Shown here piece after piece: positions 12,229-24,133 of a stretch of DNA of 64,000 nt. Position numbers and translations under genes: made by a program. The DNA lies in contig JBANDB010000004.1 of the NCBI GenBank assembly GCA_037576215.1, positions 6,200,001 to 6,264,000 on the forward strand, written 5' to 3'. How positions within the stretch are numbered: position 1 is the stretch's first letter; the number at the start of each line of letters is the position of its first letter. Origin of the DNA: Armillaria gallica (taxonomy: Eukaryota > Basidiomycota > Agaricomycetes > Agaricales > Physalacriaceae). The notes beneath the pieces were generated by a model. The model saw only the letters and a list, made by a program, of their open reading frames with translations, did no database searches and was not told the DNA's origin.

Positions 12229-14162
12229 TTAGAGCAAGATGTTCGACGGAAGTGATGCATATTGCCCGGAAGAAGATGCATCATGAGGTGGACTCAGAGC
12301 TGGATATAGGAAAGTTGAAGACGTGGCGCTTAAAGAAGAAAGCGACATTTCCGAACTGATCATATGAGACCCAGGACGTCTGATGAATGGTTCGCGCATA
12401 ATCCTACGCCGTCGTGCTAAGCTGACCCGTCCAGGCAAATATGGTCCATCACAAGCTGTGTCTGATGATATTTGCGCTTCGCTGGATCTTCTCTTGTGCT
12501 TTTCCCGCCTTTCGAATACGGCCGAAGGAAGCGCCGAGACTACCAAAGACATTCTGGGTGAAGAAATGTCGTTGATAAGCCGGTATTTGCATGGCCGGTA
12601 TCGGTTGCTAGTGCCGGTATCTGTATCGATGCGCTCAAAAAGCATTTCAACCTGTCTCCAATGCGCCTGCTGCGCTTGTTTTAAGCGCTGTTCGTCGTGT
12701 AGCGTCCGATCAAAGATGAAAACGTTCGGGCTGAACCATCTTTTGAGAGCCATGTCGACGAACCTGACTTTATCGTCAACGATTAAAATGGCGCATGGAT
12801 CCACGTTGTAACCGTCAAGGAGGTAGACATGATGTTTCTGCATTTTCCAAAAGGCGTTGTAAACCTAAGCTGGATCAGAGAAAGGAAGCGCTCTCAAATT
12901 AGCACATACCAAGGCACGATCTTTATATGATACCATTCGCGCTCCTTCTTCTACACATTTGACTACCCCAATCATGCGGCCATCGCGAACTAGGCAAGCC
13001 AGAACTGGAGTAGTCAGATCCAGTGGTTCCAAGTGTCGGCAGCCGTCTATCATGCATTGCAAGGCCAAGGACGACGTGAAGTTATAAGCGTATTCTACTT
13101 CTGTGATTGCAGTGTATATTAGTATAAGGTATCTCTGCAGGCGCCTATTACGGCAAGTACCACCTACCGACTGGCCTGACCCCATCCAACAATGCACGCT
13201 TCCAGCCCGCCTGTAGCCACTCGGTGACCTGAAGTTGGCTTTCATCGACACAACGATATCCGCACAAGTAGGAAATTTGGAAGTGTTTTTCCTCCTGTGG
13301 AATAAGGCGAGCGCGCCCGTCCCCTGCGATATACAATGTTGCTTGCCGGGTATCTTCGAAAGCTACAGAACTAAGAAGTGTCACCTACCAACCATATAGT
13401 GAATCCCTCATTGGATAACGAGAAAATGTGGATGTCACATACTATCAGCTCGAGCTGTACCATAAGATTAGCGAGCTCGTCGACAGGAGGTCCCCAGATA
13501 ATAACCTCATGATTATTTCTGATGAGTTGAAGCATGGTTCTGCCACTTCCGGATGCCTCATAGAGGTCCTGGTAGAAACCGACTTGGTCTACGATGAGAA
13601 GTAAACGTTAGGAATTTTAGGATACAGCCTCATGACCGAACAGTCAGACTAACCGCGAACCACAGTTGCGTTCGAAGGAATTGAATGAAGAATTCTGCTT
13701 GGGTCAAAGTACGCATCATAACTGACAGTGTCGTAATCTTGCTGTGCGTGAAATTCACTGGCCATACTGTCGTTTATGAGAAAGGGAGAGAAGATACAAC
13801 AGACGCTGACCTAGAAGCCGTCCATGATTCATTGAACAGACATCCTAAATGAACACATCAAGCGTATTCAATAGGTGCGTGACTATCATATTCACTAGAC
13901 TGGACTTAAAATAAAACAACGTAAGATAGGATTCGGCGGTTAAGTGCGATGAGAAGCCGAACCATCCAAGGACGAAAATCTCCTGATATTTGGAGTCTTA
14001 GCGGTGTAATCTGAATGCGCCTATGAGTAGCCTGGGGCGAAAAGGACATCTTTACTCCGGACCACACATTGCAGCCTGTCCAAACCCGTTTGTAAATAGA
14101 TGCACAGATAAAGACAATGCCATCTTTAGAACAAGCTGTATCTCAGGTAGCACTGTATGCAT
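12229..14162 (-). pseudogene. Unidentified multi-exon gene, copy A (paralogue of 31,342-33,362)
   Basis: I do not recognise this family. Minus-strand exons align with copy B at 31-33 kb in the same order. Exon phrases are ILHSIPSNATVVR, NNHEVIIWGPPVDELANLM, LIPQEEKHFQISYLCGYRC, QVTEWLQAGWKRALLDGV, VEYAYNFTSSLALQCMIDGC, and LLDGYNVDPCAILIVDDKV with ALKRWFSPNVFIFDRT. Shared introns include one at about 13,381-13,316 (66 nt), one near 13,160-13,099 and one near 12,903-12,858. The last exon (12,229-12,843) is 204 codons and ends in a basic, Ser/Arg-rich low-complexity tail. The 5' exon has an in-frame TAA where copy B reads glutamine, and the second exon's acceptor TTTTAG is altered to TTTTAAG. 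Copy A is therefore probably not functional, at least from this start. Confidence 0.55.
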
Positions 14163-15759
14163 CAAAGATCGATACCGCTGGGTTGGCCATCGCAGAGCGT
14201 GACATATCCGTGCCCTGAAGTCGGCCAAGGAAGCTGCTCTGCATAGGGTGGCAAAAGTTCATATTCGACGCAATGACAACATAATAAATCGATATTCAAT
14301 TATGACCTTGAGCTTCCCACGCCGCAGTAGTCGATACTGATCAGTTGCTATCAGCATCATCGCTGTCACGTATGAGGACGGAAAGACAACACTTACTTGG
14401 ATTCGCCAATCATAGGTAGTGGGCAAACTCAGAAGGAACGAACGATTCAACCCCCATGTGCAACCCAAACGAGGCTGCGTTCTGAGGTGCAGGTACATTT
14501 ATTAAGGCAGGTCAAGGCAGGTCATCTGCACTGCCATGATACGAAGACATCCTAAGATGTTTACCCGTTCCCCACTCAGTGTCTCGTTAGAAGGTTGCCC
14601 AGCGTAGAAGTCGGTCAAGATGCTGCCAACAAGACCACGGTCAGTAATGAAACAAGGATAGATAAGCAGAACGTACGCAGGTGGGATAAATGGATACACT
14701 CTTAACCAAACACTTTCAGCAGACGACAGCAGGCTGCAGCACTCTCAAAGTGTGCTTCAGTGCACTGGTGGTGATGTTCCCTGCTCGCCACAGCTCCCAT
14801 GGAGACCAACTACCCTATCTTCCCTTTCTCGTCGACTTGATTCACTAAGAATTCCATTTTCTAGAATGCGAATACCATCGCCATTTATATCATAGCATAG
14901 ATGCCCTGGGGCGGGGTACTATGTTGATGTCTGTGAACCGTCTGCGACAAGATGAGGATCGGGTATAAGGCTGGGGAAGTGCTCTTACCAGTAGTGTTGA
15001 TTTCATGTGAGAAGAGTCTGAAAGTCGGGACCACGAGATTATGCTCAGAAAAGAGGCGACTGGAAAACAGCAATTGATGTTGAATTGATAAAGTTGAAAG
15101 TTAAGGTGTAACAGATGTGACGTGACAGTGACGCAGAGACCACGGCATACACGGCACAGATCATGCACTGCCACCAAGATGCGCCAATCAATGTGGCTTC
15201 AAAGCGAGACGCGAACTTGAGAATGCTGGCTTACTTTAAAGTCGAAGTTGATCGTCACTAATCGAATCATTGGCAATATAAATGTCAAAGTTGTAGGTTC
15301 TAAACATAGAGAAGCAACCTGTCCTGTCAAGAAAATGTATTTCTTCCAATGATGACCGTAAATTCGCAAATACATTTTCTCCAGCAACAGTTGGGACCCA
15401 ATAGTGTACAAAAGACAAATTTATATTTGAAAAATTTGCTTTCATGTGCACTGTTCAAACCCAGCATGCGCGATGGCATCATCCCGACGCTTGCCTGATA
15501 TGTTGCCATTCCATCGAGATCTGCTGCCTCGTCCAGATCCATCTAGCGATCTACTCAGGCAGGAACGACCACTGTTCAGGCACGCGACTGACATGGATGC
15601 GCCTTCGACTATCAGTGATTATGTAAGGACTCGTCCCCATGGCACCGACGACCACGACGGCGGCGCAAGAGCAGTGTTAGGGGACGGGGCGAGGTGGAGG
15701 AATAGTAGAGCTGATAGGGCATAGTCACCTCCAACAAGGGCAGAAGCTCATCGAAGCTG
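14163..15759. other. Gene-like scraps, no assignable gene
   Basis: A minus-strand frame at 14,502-14,699 (contains GLVGSILTDFYAGQPSNET) and one at 14,259-14,498 with a possible GTAAGT...ATAG intron look protein-like. They cannot be joined or assigned. 14,700-15,759 shows nothing firm. Confidence 0.3.
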
Positions 15760-17904
15760 TAGGGATGTGCACCGTACCGTTACAGACTTAGCCAAAGTGG
15801 GCCGCTGCACGCACGGCAGGTACGAGTCCGAAGTCCCTCTAACTTTAGTTAATGTCACATCCAACGCTGTATCTACTATATGATTCAAATTATCTTCCTT
15901 ACATGACCACGGCCAATACTTGAGGACACTCAGTAAGTAGATTGAAATATTAATTTTATTCAAATGAAGAGTACAAAGAGTAAATGAATTCAGAATAGGA
16001 TGGGGATCAGCGTACACGCAGCGGAGCATTTCGTGATGCACAGAAGTGGGTGCTACTGGGCTAGAGACGCCGATGTTGAAATTGGGCGGGGTGGTAGTAG
16101 CGGGGACGTCAATAGGTATCGGTGTCGTCCACTGTATCCTTGAGAGAATAGTCGACGCCCAGACAGGCGTCATTGTCGTTACCGCCGTTGGATATCGGGA
16201 GGCTGATGTTAGATCCAATCTTCAGCATGCTAGCATACTCAGCCATAGTCTTTATAGTTTCCCTACTCCTCTCATTATCGTTGTCACCGTCCTGTCCATC
16301 GTCGTCGTCATCCCGGTGCTTGTATCTGCCTCTGTATGCTATCCTGGTGGTAAATGGGGCCTCATAACGAATTCCCAAGCAAATCCCTTCTTCTTGATTT
16401 GCTGGAATACCGTCCCCAAATGTGATTGGTGGCCATATACGTGTAGGTGGTGCGCGACGGATCGTAATAGGAAGATATGATTGTATCAGGCAGTGGCGGG
16501 CGGGGATGGGTTGTATTGTAAATTTTCAGCATCGTGGCCATCTCAGGTGTCGTTTACGAAGTTTGTTGATAGTCCTGTGTAGGGCTTACGCATGGGGCGG
16601 TGGGTGGAATATGTGGATGGATCAGTGTAGTGGGTGGGTGAGGGGGCAAGTGGTGCTGACGACGCTGTTGAGCATCAGGGAGGGCACACGAGGGGAAAAG
16701 GACACCGTCGTTACATTTGGTGTAGGCCATATGGCCATCAGACGGGGTGGAATGGCTGACGGATGTCGATGAGCTCAGGATCGTCATCTTCGTCGATGGT
16801 AATGGCAATGTCCTGGGGATAAACGGACGTTGAGATTGTATTCCCCTAGACTGAAAACGGGGGACGCACCAAGTTGTTGGTTACCGGGGCCTTTGGTAGG
16901 GCCCGATGTTAGTTTCAAGCGGTGCATCGGTGGACACAAAAAAGCGTCATCGGCATCGGCATCGGCATCGTTAAGTCAGCATACCAGTCTTCATGCCCTT
17001 CTTCACCTCATCAGACCTTCCTCCTCCTCACACAGCCCAGCACCACCCTTATACATACTCTCCATTCCCAAACGGGCCTCCCTCGCTACTACGCACGTCG
17101 TTGTCACAGTCGTTGTCGCTGTCGAGCTCCTGGGTGGACTTCTGGCATTGCGCAGGCCGCGTTCCGCTAGATGGCGTCCGATATTCGTTCCCCTTGCGCG
17201 TATGTTGTCGTTTTTGTGCCAAGATTTTCGTGGCTCATAGCAATTGGGGCCGATCACCATAGTTCTTTGAGAGAACGAAGAAGTAACGTGGCATTGGTTA
17301 CATCCATGGCCCTCGCCAGTTTCATTGGAATCTGTGGACATCGTAGTTGGAATGCTAATCATTGACCACGGGGCGGATAAAAGAAAAGCTTAGGTAGAAG
17401 CGATGCATGCGTTACTGTACTGGATGGACAAAGATTCCATGCTGGAAAAAAGAAGCATTACCAAAAATGGATCTTTATTTGTTACTGTTGAAATCGGATG
17501 TCATTCTTAAAATTAAGGGTCCAGGCGAAAAAATTCACCGTAAAAGAACGAATCCTCGTAAACTCGGACTCATAATATGACCATAACAATACGGCCGTAG
17601 ACCGTATGAAAAATCTTGCCCACAGTACGGTACGGCTGATGCCAAATCCGTACCGTGTCCGTACCGTTGTCCGTATACGGATAGTTTCACGACGAGAGTG
17701 AATAACTGTCATCAAATTGTAAGTGTAATTTGCATCATTGAGATCATATTTACTGACCTCAATGACATTGAACGGTCCCCTACCATTCCCTCGACAACCG
17801 TACTTCAACCGTATGGATACGGCCGTATTTTGGCTCATCCAAAGTGCTCACGGTATGGACCCGTATCCGTAGCCACCGTGATACGGATACGGTGCACATC
17901 CCTA
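15760..17904. repeat. Two inverted hAT-like termini, TAGGGATGTGCACCGTA
   Basis: TAGGGATGTGCACCGTA at 15,760-15,776 has its exact inverse at 17,888-17,904. The right-hand part (17,530-17,904) is packed with CCGTA/TACGG subterminal motifs, as in hAT elements. The flanking octamers CGAAGCTG and CTTCTTCC do not match, so this is not one clean insertion. The ends may belong to two truncated copies, or the element may have been rearranged after insertion. No transposase is visible between them. Confidence 0.5.
16500..17250. repeat. Second copy of the 1.7-2.8 kb repeat, with (ATCGGC)n microsatellite
   Basis: The segment holds ctgaaaacgggggacgcacc (about 16,850), then gtcgttgtcacagtcgttgtc and gagctcctgggtgga (17,097-17,137). 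These match the order and wording of 2,150-2,530. Four near-perfect GGCATC units lie at 16,945-16,968. Several overlapping frames on both strands are open, but none has a domain I can name. Confidence 0.4.
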
Positions 17905-20339
17905 CTTCTTCCATTGGAAAACGCAGACGACGTGCTGCCATTATCCTAGACTGTCGCACATTCTGTGTATGCTGCTGTGTACAGCAGGGTTGTGCACCGT
18001 TTCTTTGCCCCTTCGAGCTGGCGTGTTGCATTGAAGTCGCGTCGTTGTCGCGTCGATGATGGGCGTTGAATGCTCAAAATGGATGTTTGGCAACGGTGTC
18101 GTGTTTGGCACGGCCATCTCCCATCCACTCCTTCCCTTCGTCTCCCATCCCGCTGTCTTATTTTCTCCTTTTTCGATGAGATGCAGCTCTTCTTCCGTGT
18201 AGGTTTTAATTTCCACTATCGCGTCCTATTTGCTTATTTTGTTCTAATTCCGCAGGGACCTCGATATTCGGCGCACTTTCCATTACTAGCCATTTGCTGG
18301 CCGTCAACGATACATATTTGCGAGCAAGGGGCATGTTTCGTTGTGGAGTGGTCTTATTTTGGTATTAGAGGTGGGTTGTACATCTCTATTTGATGTTTCT
18401 GTGACTGAAGGAATCTAAAGCCGTTCACGTCTATTCCATTCCGGTTCGAACTCTCCTTCCCTCGAAAATTTCCCTGGCGTTTGCACCCACATCCTTCTCA
18501 GGCAGGCCGGTAGCTCCTGCAATGACTGTATAGGCCAAATTTCGCCCCGACACGACGTATCGACTACCGGGGAGCAGCATCAGCGAGGAGCATTGAGCGT
18601 GGAGAAGAGTTTTCGTGGAGGAGGTACTTGGAGGTGTGGGGCAGGGGCTACACCATCGCGTAAGACGCCGATCACACCGATCCAACGCGTCCACGATGCC
18701 CGTATGTCGTTCCCTTTTTTGTTCTTTTGTCCCTTCTGATCTGCCTTCAGATCGCGTCCTTTCTGAGGTCGATGGCCAGCAATGAGTGACACTGTTCTCA
18801 AGGGCGTTTACTTGCGGAACGTGGTGAGTTTTATTTTATCCTTAACCCTGAATGCCTAACACTTTCCCAGGCAGCCATTTTGACGTCGCCTGAGGATCTC
18901 GTAGTTCTCGTCGTGTTTTTGCGTCGAGACGACGTATCGCGTTCTGGGGAGCAGGGGTATGATGCCGAGGAAAGGGAGGTGGTCGCATTCGGGTTGACAG
19001 GGGAAGATCACAGACGCATCCCCAACGCATGTGAGTTTTCATTTTGTGCCTGATTCTTCTTTGGCTAATGTTCTCGTGGAGACTCGCGCTTCGGACGTCC
19101 GCGCTCTCCCTCGCCCAATGTAGTCAACCCTCCAACCACGTCTTCCTCCCTCCTCCTTGATCCACCCCACCATCACTCTCGCGAACGGCTGTCCATTTTT
19201 GCAAAGTACAGCCACGAATGTATGCGCCAGGCATGGGGTTCAAATTTTGACCCAAGCCGACGGACGGTGTTCCGGCGAGCAAGAACTCGTATGCGGCGGG
19301 AGGAGGATGGAATCGTTGTCTATGGAGGACAGGCAGTGTCGGCGCGGGAGTGTGATCGGCATGGCCTCGAGTGTCCGATCACACTTAGAGCTCGCCGCGT
19401 CCCATAAGCATCTGCAGACCTTGACGCCCCTGCCGTCAAGTGCCTTCACTCATGTTGTTGCTGGCGTATGGAGAAGGATTTCTGTGAAATCGGTGGTACA
19501 CTTAAGTGCGTTTCCTTTTTAATGTCTTCCTTCAAATTTCGCTGATCGATTCTTTTGTCAGTTCGATGCGATGGAGTGGGGTGTATATCGGGTGTGTTTG
19601 CTTTCCAGTCCCTGTTCTGACCGATTTCTCAGTTCCAAGACGTTTCGGTAGACGGCTACTGAGCAGCACCGATACAGGAGTCAAACACGGGACGCCTTTG
19701 TTCACCCCCGTCGAACCCGTCGCGGCTGATTAGAAAGCTGTTGAGGGTGACGCGGGGTTGGATAACGGCGTCTTGTGCTTGACTCGATGCGGCGTTTCTG
19801 GGAATTGAGAGGGTGAGCCAACTTTACTTTGTTGTTACACCAGATGCTGACTTGCTTATATTCCAGCGCGACGTCATCTCCTCAAAGGTAGGTCCATCAG
19901 GTTCAGGGTTATGGTTACTGACAGCAGGTCGGGTCCTTCGGGACTCATACAATTTTTTTTTGGGCAAATCGGACCCACAACGGCAAGCCTCGGTTTCCCG
20001 TTGGAACGATTTGAACGGGAGACTACGCTTGGCCGGTGCACAAACGGGAGGAAGCCCTCTCCTGTTTGTGCTTTTGACGAATACCTTCGGGGTGGGGAGA
20101 TTATGATCCTATGAGGCAGAATGGCTGCTGACTTGCCTAACCGTGTTAATTTCTTGTTAGGCAATTCTTCGGAGAAATTTATCTCATTCGATCCCCTTCT
20201 ATTCATTACATTCTGTACGGTACTGGTATGAATATACATTTTCTGCTCTTTCATTGCTTATCGCACTTCTCCTCGTCGAGAAATCCGCCTTTTTGTCGTC
20301 GACCTTCTTATCTGCACCGCTACCAGGGTCATCGAAGAC
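17905..20339. other. No supported gene; diverged duplication and two hairpins
   Basis: A degenerate duplication relates about 18,546-18,700 to about 18,925-19,030 (shared phrase gacgacgtatcg followed by ggggagca). Two inverted repeats sit next to each other at 19,996-20,020 and 20,038-20,071. The run-up to the 20,340 start codon is pyrimidine-rich but has no clear TATA box. Confidence 0.4.
20038..20071. repeat. Hairpin, 13-bp arms around 8 nt
   Basis: GCACAAACGGGAG is followed by an 8-nt loop and CTCCTGTTTGTGC (one G/T mismatch). A second, shorter one (TCCCGTT...AACGGGA) lies at 19,996-20,020. Their closeness suggests a structured repeat or a foldback remnant. No function can be assigned. 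Confidence 0.4.
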
Positions 20340-21791
20340 ATGGCTCTACAGATGGACCCCCTGCTGCGTGTCAACCTCCTGCTCCAGGAGGATCCCACAT
20401 GGGAACTTCAGCGCGGGTTTGATTACCAAAAAGTAAGAATTTCAGACTCGGATCTCCCAGAGCTCGGTCCATTAGTAGTGGCCAATCGGTTCAGAGGACC
20501 AAGCTTACCACCGGCCATACAAATTCTGAAGCGAGGTTTGCTCGGTTCGGATCAGGATGTGTGCCTTTGCCTGCACCCCATCGACTGGGCTGGTCTTTTG
20601 GATAGCGCTGTCAAGGACAGATGTTTTGAGCCCCCACCGCACAACGCGTTTGATATCAAGCTGTGCGTCGCCTTCCTCGGTACAATTCTGCACGAATATT
20701 TCCGTAACGATGATGGAAAGATAGAGGTTGTACAAGAAGTCTACTGCGCAAGGCTGACGGATTGCATCTATCATCACCTCTATCCAAATGTCGGACAGAA
20801 TTTCCTCCGAATGTTTTCCACATTCGATTCGCTCGCACAGGAAGATGCGACACCGCCATGCCTTCGGTTACTACTCGCCATCCTTGCCTTTATATTATCC
20901 GAATTCAAACAAGGAGAAGGAGAAGAAGACCGTAGATCCTTGTTGTCCAGCGACAGGGAACTATTAGCCCTCGCTGTCGCGTCCCTTCGCCACTACGTCC
21001 GGTTCTCCCTTAAACTCTCTGTACTCGAGAGACAAGCAATTTTCTCCGTTATCACAGGAGTCATCGCATGCAGCAATGTCTTCTGTGAAGCTGAGGTGCA
21101 GAACTCCAGAACATGCATATCCATACTCGACGTCTTCGATGAACTAGTGAACCCGAGGGATGCATTATTCCCTTCGGCAGAGTTTCCTCGTCCCGTCTCA
21201 TGGTGCACCGAGCCCATAATTAGGACTCTCCTTCAAGCGACATTTAATGATGACTTTTGGGCTCGCTCGTCATGGTTGGACACGGTATTGGGCCAGGGAT
21301 ACGAGACGAAACTTCGCATTTTGTCCCCATGCTTCCGACAGGGTATCTCTATAGCATTCGAGGTGTTTCAAAGGGAAGGATACCTTTCCACATTTACCGA
21401 GCATAGGTTCGACTCACGATTACTCGAGATAACCGTGGCATACGCGACTGGGTTACCATCCCTTTCTCCCCAACAGGCAGAATACGCACATCAACCGGAG
21501 AATCTTTTCACTTTGGTCACGATTTTGGCGTTGGGAGGGAAAGGAAGCGCTTTGCTCACCCTGGCACGCATCCGTCCTGACCATCCTGCGTGGCCCGAGT
21601 GCCTTGCCAAAATACGTGAAGACATTGCAGCCATCCAGACCGGGGTATTTGATGAATGGCGGAATGACAATTTCCAGCGGGGTATCGTGAAGCTTGACCA
21701 GTTCTTCTCGTCACGCCTGAAAATTGACTCAGCCGGCCTGTACCCGAAACACCGAATGGTCAATCGTATCCGTTCAGCGAGCTGTGCATGA
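20340..21791 (+). CDS. Conserved-looking orphan protein, 483 aa, single exon
   Basis: This is the longest intact host ORF in the window: ATG at 20,340, TGA at 21,789-21,791, no intron needed. The protein looks globular and mostly helical, with leucine-rich helices such as LRLLLAILAFILSEF (about residue 178-192). It has no signal peptide, no clear transmembrane helix, no Cys/His metal site and no motif I know. A short acidic/charged linker (KQGEGEEDRR) lies near residue 195. Codon use and CpG density resemble the neighbouring host genes and not the mobile DNA. The second ATG, six codons in, is an alternative start. It may belong to the lineage-specific hypothetical families common in mushrooms. 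Function is unknown. Confidence 0.75.
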   Translation: MALQMDPLLRVNLLLQEDPTWELQRGFDYQKVRISDSDLPELGPLVVANRFRGPSLPPAIQILKRGLLGSDQDVCLCLHPIDWAGLLDSAVKDRCFEPPPHNAFDIKLCVAFLGTILHEYFRNDDGKIEVVQEVYCARLTDCIYHHLYPNVGQNFLRMFSTFDSLAQEDATPPCLRLLLAILAFILSEFKQGEGEEDRRSLLSSDRELLALAVASLRHYVRFSLKLSVLERQAIFSVITGVIACSNVFCEAEVQNSRTCISILDVFDELVNPRDALFPSAEFPRPVSWCTEPIIRTLLQATFNDDFWARSSWLDTVLGQGYETKLRILSPCFRQGISIAFEVFQREGYLSTFTEHRFDSRLLEITVAYATGLPSLSPQQAEYAHQPENLFTLVTILALGGKGSALLTLARIRPDHPAWPECLAKIREDIAAIQTGVFDEWRNDNFQRGIVKLDQFFSSRLKIDSAGLYPKHRMVNRIRSASCA

Positions 21792-22145
21792 GGGGATTGA
21801 AGTATTGTCGTGCTTCGTCCAGATCCATCCCTTGGAGGTGGAGTAGTAGTAGACATCGCACTCGCGACGGTCTCTATCAAGGGAACGGCCAATGTTCTCT
21901 GCGCCGTTGTTGACAAACAAGGCAACATCGCAGACCGCGAAGAGCCCATGCCGTTGTGAACATCGTTGGTTTTCCGGACCAACGCATCTCACGGAGTTGA
22001 ATGACTTCGAAGGGACATGATGCAGATATGATTATACTAGTCCTGTATTGCACGGCTGTCGGTCCATAATGCAAAAGGGGCCACATACACTGGCTCGTCA
22101 TTGTAAATAATTAGAAAATCATAGATAAATTCTGCTGTTAGACCC

Positions 22146-22600
22146 TTAGTGTAAGACACCCTCAGCAAAGCTGCTCGAGCGGGGGATAAGGGGATGACCA
22201 CAGATGAGTGATCTCCAGAGTAACAGCCATGATATCGGATATGGAACGACGAGGTTGACGAACGACAGTGCTATAGGTGCCGCATCCAAGCAAAGCATGG
22301 GGTTCATCCTCCGCACTGACCTTACAGAAGCGGCAGAGGGACCATCGTCGTGGAACGTATGAGCGGACATGAGCAGTCGAGTCAAGGACTTCCGATGCGC
22401 AGACTGAGGCCATCGGTAGCACGGCATTCGAGCAACGCACGAGGCTCGTCCTCCACAATGACCCTGCAGAAAGTGCACAAATGCCATCGGCGAGGGCGAT
22501 AACATCGTACGGTGTGGTCACTGGAGAAGTAGCGGGAAAGGACTCCTCGCGCTACGGTCCAAGTGACCTCGTACAGCCATGACACAAAGCAAAGAATACT
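22146..22600 (-). pseudogene. Retroelement-derived C-terminal zinc-motif fragments, tandem
   Basis: Two successive minus-strand pieces carry the same motif: RPRRWHLCTFCRVIVEDEPR with ALLEC (near 22,515-22,430), and VPRRWSLCRFCKVSAEDEPH with ALLGC (near 22,390-22,260). The pattern W-x-L-C-x2-C-x6-EDE-x2-ALL-x-C resembles the zinc-binding tail after reverse transcriptase in non-LTR retroelements and their domesticated relatives (zf-RVT-like). No polymerase domain is present. The two copies are in different frames, so this is a tandemly duplicated, decayed tail. The family name is tentative; the motif itself is plain. Confidence 0.45.
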
Positions 22601-23030
22601 CTACAGTGCTCGTTAATGCAAAGGATACAAAAGCATGGCAGCGAGGGGTGATCCAGGTGCGGGATAGCGAACGAACATTCTGACATTTTCCGTCTGAGCG
22701 AAAGGAGTCCAAAACATTGTGCTAGCCCACCCTTACAATGATCTCAAAAGGCCCTAGCCAAGCTTCGAATACCTATTGCAAGCACATTTGAGGGTGGAAG
22801 GCGGAAAAAAAGAAAAACAAGAATTCGATGGTGATGGTTCCAAATGGCGCACCTACGTTGGGCATAAACACAATACTGACGGAGCAGACTTGCCTTCGAG
22901 CGCGGTTTGGATAGATGCTCACTGGCTGCAAGAGCCGAAAGGCAGCCTTTACTTCGGCACACCCAAGATACGAGGTAAAGGCAATCTATGCTTCGTTATT
23001 GTCGTCTTGGTACATGCAATATTCGTTAGA

Positions 23031-23659
23031 TTATATAGATGGCCATGCACTGAATTGGGTCAATCAATTGAATAATCCTTGAAAACCACGGCAACAAAGG
23101 ACACGTACTTGAGAAGGCCGACAAGTACCTGTATAGCTGCTGAGACGAATGGCACCCAGCTGCGCGAGTCTTCAGTAACTGCATACTTAGGTACGACGAA
23201 CAACGTCACTCACATAGACATATTGTATTTGCCGGCCTTAAACAATAAAAATACCACAAGCGACATTATCATCGACCCAAACACAGTACCAATGACGCTT
23301 ATCGCCAAGAACGTCAGGAAAACAATCAGCGCAAAGGTGGCCCTCGACCGCCTTTCATTCGGCTTCCTCGCCCTTGGCTGCAGCTTCAACCGCACCAACG
23401 GGTATTCCTCGGACGATGGCAAGGGCTCGTAGGCATGCTTTGGAGAAAACGAGACATTCAGAAAGGCGAGGGCGCCGCAGAAAACGAATACGGGGGTATA
23501 GAAAATGAGAGTCCAGTATAAAGTGAAGCTGAAGATGTCGTTATAGCGGTACAGGTATGTAGCCCCAGGTTGCCTGGGTGGATTGTGCTGGATGGCGAAG
23601 AATTCAAGGTTGGGATTGTACAGCGACGGCCACCCGGGCGCCTCGTCCCCCTCGCCCAT
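23031..23659 (-). CDS. Fungal TMEM170-like integral membrane protein
   Basis: A three-exon model reads cleanly: 23,659-23,214, 23,159-23,109 and 23,049-23,031, joined over introns of 54 and 59 nt with GT...AG ends, giving 171 aa. The order of blocks matches the fungal branch of the TMEM170 family: a YLYRYNDIFSFTLYWTL entry to TM1 (about residues 37-66), a polar PNERRSR stretch, TM2 starting TFALIVFLTFLAISVIG, then the conserved FKAGKYNMS and, across the first splice, WVPFVSAAIQVLVGLL. The last exon encodes only AWPSI plus stop, which is typical of this family's C-terminus and supports the model. Human TMEM170A is linked to ER and nuclear-envelope shape; the role here is inferred. The ATG at 23,659 (MGEGDEAPGW) is preferred because upstream codons look non-conserved. 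Confidence 0.72.
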
Positions 23660-24133
23660 AGCATAGAGACGGTGTGACTGTGACGTCACGGAAAGTCCTG
23701 AACTTGTGCGTTCAAAGGCTTTTGAACCAAACAATGGCTCTGTTAGCTCTTGTCAGCCGCGCGCTTTCTTCGTGCATAGTAAGGGATAGATACCTGCCCT
23801 CCGGGGAGAAATTCAACTGCGCAAAAACATTCTTTCTTCTAGTTTCAACACTTCACTCGTGGGAATATTTCTCGCATGTACCTAATTACCGAGAAGGCTG
23901 TAAGACGGCTGTGATAACAGCAGCTGCCAGACATGCCTTTCATATAACACTTCGCCTGGTTCTTTTAGGTCCTCTTGTAGACCAACTGCAACCAGAATTC
24001 TAGCAGAATAATTTCCAGATATTTCGTCGTGACTTCAACTTTCTGTAGACCGACGCAAGGTACAGTCGGATGTATTACGCCTTATTGTCCACTCTACTGA
24101 TTCCGTATCTCTGCAGCCCCCTCCCCTCTTCTC
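23660..24133. promoter_or_regulatory. Divergent intergenic region shared by two genes
   Basis: About 475 bp separate the TMEM170-like start (minus) and the F-box start (plus), so both promoters must lie here. No canonical TATA box stands out for either. Confidence 0.35.

Noticed and set aside
15760..17904. Calling a single 2.1-kb hAT element
   Set aside because: Flanking octamers do not match and no transposase sequence lies between, so only the ends are reported.
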